Shown piece after piece: positions 1 to 5,592 of a DNA stretch of 9,200 nucleotides. How positions within the stretch are numbered: the first letter of the stretch is position 1; each line of letters opens with the position of its first letter. The position numbers were made by a program, and so were the translations under genes. Origin of the DNA: Candidatus Saccharimonadota bacterium (GTDB taxonomy: Bacteria; Patescibacteriota; Saccharimonadia; Saccharimonadales; Saccharimonadaceae). The stretch is from NCBI GenBank assembly GCA_017652715.1, contig JAGCAL010000026.1:1-9200 (forward strand), given 5' to 3'. The notes under the pieces were generated by a model, which saw only the letters and a list, made by a program, of their open reading frames with translations, had not been told where the DNA came from and did not search any database.

Positions 1-801
1 GAAAGCATCGCCTGCACCAGTAGTGTCTTTAATTTTGGTATCTTCATAGATTCCGAAACGATAAGTTTCTTCACCGTTCCCCGCGATTCCACCCATCGGA
101 CCGTCTGTAATAATCACGGTCCCGACATATCCACTAAGATGATATAACAGTTCAGTCAGTACTACCCCAGGTACGAGCTTAGCCGCCTCAGATTTATTAA
201 CATTTAAAACATCAACATATTTTAGAAGTCTAGTCAAAGCTTTCTGGTTCTCGAGTTCCTTCACTCCCGGATTAAACATGATTTTCGTATCAATAGCTTT
301 TGCCTTCTTAAAGAAACGCTCCAAGGTATCAATATCGCCGCGTAAAGTCGTTACATAAAGCCAATCCGGCTGAACTAAATCTAAATCATTCTCGTCCAGA
401 TTCCCGAATTGCTCGCTCGCTCCGCGACAAGTCAAAATTGTCCGCTCGCCGCTTTTTCGGTCAAGCAAAATTACGGAAGCTCCCGTATTCCGCCGTTCAA
501 GAAAATGGATATAGCTATTATCAACGCATTCTTCATCTAGCTTCTTCAAAATCGCCATGCCTGCCGGATCGCGCGAAATATTACCAAGTAAAATCGCTTC
601 GTGACCATGCCTCGAAAAAGTAATTACTGAGTTCATCCCCCCGCCCCCAACTTCGTAGCAGATTTTATCAATATCGACTTTTGATCCGACGAGAACCTTT
701 CCGAAAATCGCCGATTCCCCAATCGATGTCGGAACTAAATCGTCGTGATCGATTAAATAAATATCTTGAAGGGCTGAGCCAAGCGAAACAATCCGTGCCA
801 T
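1..801 (-). CDS. PfkB-family carbohydrate kinase (3' end outside window)
   Basis: This is an ATP-dependent sugar or nucleoside kinase of the ribokinase/PfkB fold, and 267 codons are visible. The N-terminal PfkB glycine signature is at residues 52-57 (GGGGMN). The C-terminal signature DTTGAGDAF occupies residues 259-267, the last visible codons, and includes the catalytic Asp265 and the GAGD anion hole. ATG 801 directly follows the rpe stop (TAAATG, zero gap), and GGAG lies about 11 nt upstream, so translation is probably coupled to rpe. It is the fourth visible gene of the gap-rpiB-rpe operon. The substrate cannot be read from the sequence: ribokinase, fructokinase, adenosine kinase and 6-phosphofructokinase B all share these motifs. 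The neighbours favour a sugar or sugar phosphate. About 30-60 residues should lie beyond the left edge. Confidence 0.9.
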   Translation of the reverse strand, partial: MARIVSLGSALQDIYLIDHDDLVPTSIGESAIFGKVLVGSKVDIDKICYEVGGGGMNSVITFSRHGHEAILLGNISRDPAGMAILKKLDEECVDNSYIHFLERRNTGASVILLDRKSGERTILTCRGASEQFGNLDENDLDLVQPDWLYVTTLRGDIDTLERFFKKAKAIDTKIMFNPGVKELENQKALTRLLKYVDVLNVNKSEAAKLVPGVVLTELLYHLSGYVGTVIITDGPMGGIAGNGEETYRFGIYEDTKIKDTTGAGDAF

Positions 802-1458
802 TTATAATACAACTCCATTTTTATCAATTTCAGAAACGAGGGCTTGGAACATTTCGGCCGGGTCTGGCGCCTCTGCAATCGCCGAACCGACGTTAATCAC
901 ATCAAGATCGGCATGCGCTAGAGCGCGCACGTTAGATAAATTAGCCCCTCCGTCCCAACCGATCTCAACTTCCGGCTTCATATTGCGAATTAAAGAAATT
1001 TTCTCCATCTGCATCATATCGGCCTGCGACTGTTGTACGCCGGGTTGTCCAGCAAAAACTAAAACATGGTCCGCCATATCAATATAATATTTCGCATTTC
1101 CCGGATAAGTCGACGGCAGAAGCGCAATCCCGAATTTAATCCCAGCCTCTTTTAAGGCATTAATCGTCGGAGTTAGATCTTCATTCACTTCGGCATGTAG
1201 AATACATAGCGAAGGCTTCAATTTTAAAATCGTATCAAGATGTTCCGAGGGATTCGCTACTAACATATGTAAATCAGCTTCCCAGTTTTTCGGCCACCAA
1301 ATATTCGTTACGTCCAGAGTTTCGTTCGGCACAAATTTCCCATCCACGACATCGATCTGCACGCGACGCGTGAAAGTATTTATTCGCTCAACTTGAGCCC
1401 GAAACGACTGTTTATTATCGGTTAGAATTGCCGGCACAATCGAAACTTGTCTAATCAT
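802..1458 (-). CDS. rpe: ribulose-phosphate 3-epimerase (divergent)
   Basis: Rpe interconverts ribulose-5-phosphate and xylulose-5-phosphate in the non-oxidative pentose phosphate pathway, in the cytoplasm. The 218-residue TIM barrel shows the family motifs: IVPAIL near the N-terminus, QIDVVDGKFVPN at 34-45, DLHMLV at 62-67, a WDGGAN motif at 168-173 and NVGSAI near the end. Of the usual metal ligands, Asp36, His64 and Asp169 are present, but the first His is Gln34. The family Met of DVMDG is Val38, and the NPGFGGQ phosphate loop is altered to a GQPGVQQSQ-like stretch. I chose ATG 1458 because AGGGAGG lies 3 nt upstream; an in-frame ATG at 1473 would add five residues and has only a weak RBS. 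The start overlaps the rpiB stop by 8 nt. Another TIM-barrel sugar-phosphate enzyme such as hexulose-6-phosphate synthase is possible but less likely. Confidence 0.85.
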   Translation of the reverse strand: MIRQVSIVPAILTDNKQSFRAQVERINTFTRRVQIDVVDGKFVPNETLDVTNIWWPKNWEADLHMLVANPSEHLDTILKLKPSLCILHAEVNEDLTPTINALKEAGIKFGIALLPSTYPGNAKYYIDMADHVLVFAGQPGVQQSQADMMQMEKISLIRNMKPEVEIGWDGGANLSNVRALAHADLDVINVGSAIAEAPDPAEMFQALVSEIDKNGVVL

Positions 1459-1900
1459 AATCCTCCCTTTCATCCAAGCGATTTATGCGTTTAACGCGAC
1501 GCTCGATTCCCTCAAATTTAGTTTCTAAAAATGTCGTAATAATCTTTTGCATTTGTTCTTCGTCGAGGAAATAGGCTGAAAGACAAACTATATTCGCGTC
1601 ATCATGTTCGCGCGCGAGTTTCGCTGATTCCTCATTTTCGCAATGCGCAGCGCGGACACCCTTAAAGCGATTCGCCTGCATCGTTACGCCGTGCGCTGAG
1701 TCGCAAATCAAAACCCCTCTTGAATCCCGATTCTCTTTGACGTTCTTTGCTACGGTAATAGCCGGGTCATTATAATCGTCGCCCTCGTCATAAGAATAAG
1801 CTCCAACATCGATTACTTCATATTCGGTTTTCGCTAGAAACTTTAAAAGCTCCTTCTTTCTTTCGAACCCTTTATAGTCGGCGCCAATATAAACTCTCAT
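1451..1900 (-). CDS. rpiB: ribose-5-phosphate isomerase B / RpiB-LacAB family
   Basis: RpiB interconverts ribose-5-phosphate and ribulose-5-phosphate, the substrate of the next gene, Rpe. The 149-residue length fits the family. Visible motifs are IGADYKGFE (5-13), matching the family G-x-D-H-x-G-F; LICDS (64-68) with the catalytic Cys66; QANRFKGVRAA (75-85), matching AANK-x-x-G-I-R-A; and REHDDANI (97-104) with His99. The active site is unusual: Tyr9 replaces the normal His, and the CGTGxG loop reads CDSAHG. ATG 1900 overlaps the gap stop by one base (TAATG), with AAAGGA 5-6 nt upstream. Coupled translation behind gap is expected. LacA/LacB-type isomerases share the fold, but pairing with rpe favours the ribose-5-phosphate role. 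Confidence 0.85.
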   Translation of the reverse strand: MRVYIGADYKGFERKKELLKFLAKTEYEVIDVGAYSYDEGDDYNDPAITVAKNVKENRDSRGVLICDSAHGVTMQANRFKGVRAAHCENEESAKLAREHDDANIVCLSAYFLDEEQMQKIITTFLETKFEGIERRVKRINRLDEREDYD

Positions 1901-2904
1901 TAATTTCCTTTCCCGAAATCAATTACTAACTCAACCAGACGATTAGAGTATCCCCATTCGTTATCATACCAAGCTACAACTTTTATCATATTTCCCCCGA
2001 CCACGTCGATTAACGGCAGGTCTACGATGCAAGAACGTGGGTCGCCGATAAAGTCGGACGAAACTAATTCTTCTTCAGTTACGCCGATGATACCCTCATA
2101 ATAAGGCTCCCGAGCCACTTTCTTAAATAATTTCACCAGTTCTTCTTTTGTCGTGTCGCGCTTTATAATTGCGGTAATGTCAGAAAGTGAAACAACCGGC
2201 GTTGGTACCCGTACGGATAAACCATTGAACTTATCTTTTAAACTAGGAATTGCAAGAGCAGCGGCTTTCGAAGCCCCGGTAGTTGTCGGTACGATATTCT
2301 CAGCAGCCGACCGTGCTTCTCTAAGGTCCTTAGCTGGTGCGTCGAGAATCTTTTGTGAACCAGTATAAGAATGAACTGTAGTCATCATCGCTTTCTCAAT
2401 TCCAAATTCATCCTCTAGAACCTTCATAATCGGCGCGATACAGTTAGTAGTGCAGGACGCATTAGAAATAATCTCGTCATTCTCTTCCACGACATCTTCA
2501 TTAACGCCGATTACAACAGTTTTCGCCCCTTCGCCCTTAGCGGGAGCAGAAATTACAACTTTCTTTGCGCCAGCTTTAATATGTGCACGCGCGTCCTCAG
2601 GTTTCGTAAAGAAACCAGTCGACTCGATTACAACATCTACGCCCAATTTCTTCCATGGTAAATTCATCGGGTCTTTCTCGGCGTAAACTGGAATTTCGCG
2701 AGTATTGATAATCAAAGATTTCTCGGTATAGGATACTTTCTTATCATAAGTCCCGTAAGATGAATCATGTTTCAAAAGATGCGCAAGGGTTTTTGCATCT
2801 GTAATATCATTGATTGCTACGACTTGAGCGTCATGCCTATCTAGCAAAATCTTTAATGCGTTGCGGCCAATTCGTCCAAAGCCATTTATCGCAACCTTTA
2901 CCAT
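1900..2904 (-). CDS. gap: type I glyceraldehyde-3-phosphate dehydrogenase
   Basis: GAPDH oxidises glyceraldehyde-3-phosphate to 1,3-bisphosphoglycerate with NAD and phosphate, in lower glycolysis. The full-length 334-residue protein has the Rossmann motif INGFGRIGR (6-14), Asp33 after beta-2 (NAD preference), the active-site motif SNASCTTNC (147-155) with nucleophile Cys151, the base His178 in TTVHSYTG, the phosphate-site motif TTTGASKAAA, and the C-terminal WYDNEWGYSNR. It starts a four-gene operon. ATG 2904 has a near-perfect AGGAGGT Shine-Dalgarno (2908-2914) and its own extended -10 promoter about 27 nt upstream. Nothing appears broken. It lies directly after rpsG, in the position that fusA often occupies in str operons. 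Confidence 0.98.
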   Translation of the reverse strand: MVKVAINGFGRIGRNALKILLDRHDAQVVAINDITDAKTLAHLLKHDSSYGTYDKKVSYTEKSLIINTREIPVYAEKDPMNLPWKKLGVDVVIESTGFFTKPEDARAHIKAGAKKVVISAPAKGEGAKTVVIGVNEDVVEENDEIISNASCTTNCIAPIMKVLEDEFGIEKAMMTTVHSYTGSQKILDAPAKDLREARSAAENIVPTTTGASKAAALAIPSLKDKFNGLSVRVPTPVVSLSDITAIIKRDTTKEELVKLFKKVAREPYYEGIIGVTEEELVSSDFIGDPRSCIVDLPLIDVVGGNMIKVVAWYDNEWGYSNRLVELVIDFGKGN

Positions 2905-2908
2905 TTTA

Positions 2909-2914
2909 CCTCCT
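2909..2914 (-). promoter_or_regulatory. gap ribosome binding site
   Basis: AGGAGG on the minus strand, four bases before ATG 2904. This is the strongest Shine-Dalgarno in the window. It contrasts with trpS and the TPR gene, which have none. Confidence 0.85.
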
Positions 2915-2930
2915 AAATATACTTATGCCT

Positions 2931-2951
2931 ATTATACCACATATTTGTCCA
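2931..2951 (-). promoter_or_regulatory. gap promoter (extended -10, close TGGACA box)
   Basis: On the minus strand TGGTATAAT (2939-2931) is a consensus extended -10. TGGACA lies 9 nt upstream of the hexamer (2951-2946), too close for a classical -35. Predicted transcription start is near 2924, giving a leader of about 20 nt. The rpsL promoter has the same geometry. Confidence 0.75.
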
Positions 2952-2953
2952 GC

Positions 2954-3029
2954 GCGAGATAAAAAGTAGTACTATCTTAAGCCGTAGCATTATTATTGTA
3001 AGACAAAAGATTGCTGCAAGATAAAAAGT
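2954..3029. repeat. short direct repeat in the rpsG-gap spacer
   Basis: The 14-mers GCGAGATAAAAAGT (2954-2967) and GCAAGATAAAAAGT (3016-3029) differ at one base and are 62 nt apart. They lie between the rpsG stop and the gap promoter. No clear rho-independent terminator is visible in this 133-nt spacer, so read-through from rpsL-rpsG into gap is possible. The function of the repeat is unknown and chance is not excluded. Confidence 0.4.
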
Positions 3030-3037
3030 CTAAAGCG

Positions 3038-3514
3038 CTAGCGTGCAAAATGCGCAAACGCACGGTTCGCTTCTGCCATACGATGGGTATCTTCCTTCTT
3101 CTTGAAGGCAGCACCAGTTTCGTTATAGGCATCTACGATTTCAGCTTCTAGACGCTTCGCATATGGCATACCGCTTCTAGCGCGAGCCGATTGTACGAGC
3201 CACGAGAAAGCGAAATGTAGCTGTCTGTGACCGTTAATTGGGAACGGAATCTGATAGTTAGCTCCGCCAACCCGGCGCGACTTTACTTCGAAATCTGGCG
3301 ATACATTCGCGATAGCTTTCTCAAGCACCTCGACCGGATTTTCAGATTTCAATTTCTTAGCAGCGCCTTCGATTGCGGAATAAACTGCACGCTCGGCAAC
3401 CTGCTTTTTACCGTTTAACATTGACTTGTTGATGAGTCTTTGAACTAGAATCGACTGATATTTGCGATCCGGATTAACTTTGCGTTGCAAGGACTTTGTA
3501 ACTTTACGTGACAT
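3038..3514 (-). CDS. rpsG: 30S ribosomal protein S7 (uS7)
   Basis: S7 binds the 3' major domain of 16S rRNA and nucleates assembly of the 30S head near the E site. The 158-residue length is typical. The N-terminal family signature spans about residues 16-37 (DRKYQSILV...NGKK), and the conserved RRVGGANYQIP and YAKRLEAEI...HRMAEANRAFAHF blocks follow. ATG 3514 overlaps the rpsL stop by one base (TAATG), with GGAGG 7 nt upstream, so the two ribosomal proteins are translationally coupled. In E. coli S7 represses translation at the rpsL-rpsG spacer. That spacer is absent here, so any S7 feedback would have to act elsewhere, for instance on the rpsL leader. No fusA or tuf follows; gap does. Confidence 0.98.
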   Translation of the reverse strand: MSRKVTKSLQRKVNPDRKYQSILVQRLINKSMLNGKKQVAERAVYSAIEGAAKKLKSENPVEVLEKAIANVSPDFEVKSRRVGGANYQIPFPINGHRQLHFAFSWLVQSARARSGMPYAKRLEAEIVDAYNETGAAFKKKEDTHRMAEANRAFAHFAR

Positions 3515-3927
3515 TACTTATCCTCCTTCTTAGCACCATATTTAGAACGACCTTGTTTGCGTCCTTGTACGCCCTGTAAATCTAGCGTACCACGGACAAC
3601 GTGATAACGTACACCAGGCAAATCCGGCACACGACCGCCACGTACGAGCACAACGGCGTGCTCCTGTAGGTTGTGGCCCTCGCCCCCGATGTAGGCCCAA
3701 ACTTCCTGACCATTCGTCAAACGAACCCTAGCGACCTTACGCATAGCGGAGTTCGGTTTCTTTGGCGTCTTAGTAGTAACTTTAATACAAACCCCACGCT
3801 TTAAAGGCGCAGCCTTCTCAGTACGCTTGGTCTTTAGAGTATTTATGATGGAACCAAGAGCTGGGGATTTGGATTTCTTAGCAGCCTTTTTTCTCGGCTT
3901 CCTAATCAACTGATTGATAGTTGGCAT
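3514..3927 (-). CDS. rpsL: 30S ribosomal protein S12 (uS12)
   Basis: S12 sits at the decoding centre and controls accuracy. The protein has 137 residues starting [15 protein letters not shown] 3927 is chosen because it matches the family N-terminus and has AAGGAG about 9 nt upstream; an in-frame ATG at 3975 would add 16 unconserved residues. The TPKKPNS loop (54-60) keeps both lysines of the streptomycin/decoding region. [10 protein letters not shown] (81-90) and [11 protein letters not shown] are intact. A segment of about 13 residues (roughly 27-42) relative to E. coli S12 resembles the longer Firmicutes-type S12. At the position of E. coli Lys88 the sequence has Pro101 (RVPDLPG), an uncommon residue at a classic streptomycin-resistance site. 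It is the first gene of the rpsL-rpsG operon. Confidence 0.98.
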   Translation of the reverse strand: MPTINQLIRKPRKKAAKKSKSPALGSIINTLKTKRTEKAAPLKRGVCIKVTTKTPKKPNSAMRKVARVRLTNGQEVWAYIGGEGHNLQEHAVVLVRGGRVPDLPGVRYHVVRGTLDLQGVQGRKQGRSKYGAKKEDK

Positions 3928-4078
3928 TAAAATGCTCTCCTTATTCTTATATATAATATATAGTAACTTTAACACACTATATATAGCGTTTTAACGCCGA
4001 AAAATACATTAAAAACACCATATCTAGTGGTCACTTTGCTAGTCCGTGTACAGCAATTACGGACCAGCTGAAACTCTT
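3928..4078 (-). promoter_or_regulatory. long structured 5' leader of rpsL-rpsG
   Basis: If transcription starts near 4078, the mRNA carries about 150 nt before the rpsL ATG. Three stems can be drawn by eye. The first is a 10-bp stem with one G-U pair and an 11-nt loop (arms 4068-4059 and 4047-4038). The second is a short GCGT/ACGC stem (3986-3997). The third is a 9-bp AT stem with an 11-nt loop (arms 3984-3976 and 3964-3956), just upstream of the Shine-Dalgarno at 3936-3941. A weaker ACCA/TGGT pairing followed by five T (near 4011-4032) could act as an attenuator. The ribosomal-protein context suggests autoregulation, but that is inference. An internal AT-rich promoter near 3950-3965 is an alternative. 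Confidence 0.55.
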
Positions 4079-4084
4079 AAGAGT
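4073..4084. promoter_or_regulatory. perfect 12-bp palindrome at the rpsL start site
   Basis: ACTCTTAAGAGT is a perfect inverted repeat. It directly abuts the rpsL -10 hexamer (4085-4090) and covers the predicted transcription start. It could be an operator or the 5' end of the leader RNA. No regulator is identifiable here. Confidence 0.45.
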
Positions 4085-4105
4085 ATTATATCATACTTGT
4101 GTCAA
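4085..4105 (-). promoter_or_regulatory. rpsL-rpsG promoter (TTGACA, 9 nt, extended -10)
   Basis: On the minus strand a consensus TTGACA (4105-4100) is followed after only 9 nt by TATAAT (4090-4085), with the extended -10 TG at 4093-4092. It lies 24 nt after the TPR gene stop. No convincing terminator separates the two, so some read-through from the TPR gene is likely. Confidence 0.75.
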
Positions 4106-4128
4106 AAAATCTATAGGAACGAGGTATT

Positions 4129-4920
4129 TTATATTCGTTTCCGTCCGGCGTGCGGTTTAATGATTTTAGCCGCAGAACTAGATTTTGTTTCGGTTTTTTT
4201 TCTGATAGCTCTAGGTGCAACTTTTACGCTACTCGCTACTCTAGAGCCGACTTTACGAGTTAGACCAGTACGTTGTTTTGCTTTCCTTTTCTCTTTTGCG
4301 AGATTATCTCGCGTTATCTGCTCCTCGATTCTCGCAGCGACAGCAGCGGCCGATTCAGCATCGCCCGCATCCTCGTGAATTGCTAAAATCTGGCGAAGCG
4401 TCGAAACTTTCGGGTCGAGCTCGTAGGCATTCTCGAGCGCCTCGATGGCTTTTTTCGTTCGCCCGAGTTTCTCCTCGGCTTTCGCTAGTGCAATATAACG
4501 AGCCGGAACGTCGCCCTCTTGTTCAATCGCCTGACGAAACGCCATCGCGGCCTTTTCATATGCCCCAGTTTCTAAATAAATTAAACCAGCGTTATGAATT
4601 GAAGCCGGGTTATTATCAAGCGACTGCGCAATCTCGAAGCATTCGACCGCCTCATCATATTTTTGGCCCTTCGCGTAAAGAATCCCAAGCCGGTTATAAG
4701 CGGCTGCATTCTTCTCGTCGAATTTCAGAATCGTGAGCAATGCTTTCTCGGCTCTGAAGGGCTTGCGCTCCTTCATTGAAGTTTGCGAAATCTGCCAAAG
4801 TCGCTTCATTTGTGCTTTATATTTCGGGGATTTTTCCTCCTCTTTCTTCACTTTCGCCTCAACCGGAAAGAACAAAATCAGATATGCTACAAAAACAAGA
4901 ATGACAAAAATTGCAATCAT
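4129..4920 (-). CDS. membrane-anchored TPR-repeat protein with basic C-terminal tail
   Basis: The protein has 263 residues and no catalytic motif. Residues 2-19 form one hydrophobic helix with no charge before it and KVKKEEEK after it, so an N-out signal anchor with the rest in the cytoplasm is likely. Residues about 39-203 hold four to five tetratricopeptide repeats, with recognisable A-x-x-x-x-G-x-x-Y spacing at 72-105 (YNRLGILYAKGQKYDEAVECF), 106-139 and 140-172. Residues 205-263 are low in hydrophobics and rich in Lys, Arg, Ser and Ala, ending AGRKRI, and could contact acidic lipid, RNA or DNA. TPRs scaffold protein complexes; the partner is unknown. There is no Shine-Dalgarno. A TGCTAAAAT extended -10 ends 6 nt before ATG 4920, suggesting a leaderless transcript in addition to read-through from upstream. 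Confidence 0.85.
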   Translation of the reverse strand: MIAIFVILVFVAYLILFFPVEAKVKKEEEKSPKYKAQMKRLWQISQTSMKERKPFRAEKALLTILKFDEKNAAAYNRLGILYAKGQKYDEAVECFEIAQSLDNNPASIHNAGLIYLETGAYEKAAMAFRQAIEQEGDVPARYIALAKAEEKLGRTKKAIEALENAYELDPKVSTLRQILAIHEDAGDAESAAAVAARIEEQITRDNLAKEKRKAKQRTGLTRKVGSRVASSVKVAPRAIRKKTETKSSSAAKIIKPHAGRKRI

Positions 4921-4926
4921 GCTTCT

Positions 4927-4935
4927 ATTTTAGCA
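4927..4935 (-). promoter_or_regulatory. TPR-gene promoter, predicted leaderless
   Basis: TGCTAAAAT on the minus strand is an extended -10; six bases (AGAAGC) then separate it from ATG 4920. Standard -10 to start spacing puts +1 at the A of ATG. The box overlaps the stop codon of the preceding gene. The same layout occurs before trpS. Confidence 0.6.
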
Positions 4936-5592
4936 TAGATTAGCAACTAGTTGTAGTTTAATATTACCGTTTTTAGCGATATTCTCATAAGCAGCAAGAA
5001 ACTTCGTCAGCTTCTTTAAAAAAATCTCTTTTTGGTTCTGGAAATAAGCTTTGTAAAGCATCTCGATAGCAATACCGATTATCTCTAAGGCGTAATCGCG
5101 TACGCCCTGCTTCTTTTTCGTAATTTCCTGCGCAAGTCTCGCTAAATCGCTAGGTTTCGCCGCAATTAACTCCCGAGCCAGCGCCTTCTTCGTCTTGTCC
5201 TCGCTAGAAATTTTAGTAATATCAAAATCCGCATGCAGAAAATAAACATTCGCGCGACTTAAAATCGTAGCAAGAAGCTGGGAAGGTTGGCTCGTGATTA
5301 AAATATAATGAATCTTATCCCCTGGCTCCTCAAGGTTTTTTAAAAAAGCATTACCGGCAGCAAGCCCAAGCTTCTCGGCGGGTCGGATAATGACATATTG
5401 GTCGTTAATCTGTTTCGTGTTAAGTTGGGCGGTTGTGCTACGCACCTGCTCAATCGTAATCGTCGTCTTTTCTTCCGGCTTTAAAATAATCGCATTTTTA
5501 ATCTTAACTTCAGTGTCGTCCGGAACGACAAAAACCGAAGTCCCAGAACGCGAAGCAATCTTCTCGATTTCCTCTGGCGAATTAAAGAACAT
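4930..5592 (-). CDS. DNA polymerase III delta prime-like protein lacking the P-loop region
   Basis: Residues 46-120 match the clamp-loader delta prime/DnaX core: ITIEQVR (45-51), a VIIRPAEKL strand at the Walker B position, GNAFLKNLEEP (80-90, family AANALLKTLEEP), ILITSQ (97-102) and ILSRA (110-114) with the SRC-motif arginine. The C-terminal half is helical with little identity. At 220 residues it is far shorter than the usual 300 or more. The N-terminus starts where canonical delta prime has already passed the Walker A loop and zinc-binding cysteines, so it should not bind ATP. ATG 5592 has CGGAG about 8 nt upstream and overlaps the previous stop by 11 nt; the in-frame ATG at 5640 would add 16 residues deep inside the RluA gene. 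It probably acts as a structural clamp-loader subunit, but DnaX-like partners cannot be excluded. Confidence 0.75.
   Translation of the reverse strand: MFFNSPEEIEKIASRSGTSVFVVPDDTEVKIKNAIILKPEEKTTITIEQVRSTTAQLNTKQINDQYVIIRPAEKLGLAAGNAFLKNLEEPGDKIHYILITSQPSQLLATILSRANVYFLHADFDITKISSEDKTKKALARELIAAKPSDLARLAQEITKKKQGVRDYALEIIGIAIEMLYKAYFQNQKEIFLKKLTKFLAAYENIAKNGNIKLQLVANLC

Noticed and set aside
1459..1473. Upstream start (1473) for rpe
   Set aside because: ATG 1458 sits behind AGGGAGG and gives the family-typical short lead-in before the first strand.
3928..3975. 16-residue N-terminal extension of S12 from ATG 3975
   Set aside because: ATG 3927 matches the conserved MPTINQL start and has an SD at the right distance; the extension lies in the structured leader.
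4278..4736. 152-codon plus-strand open frame opposite the TPR gene
   Set aside because: Its product is rich in Arg, Ser and Pro with no motif, and it mirrors the codon pattern of the well-supported TPR gene on the other strand.
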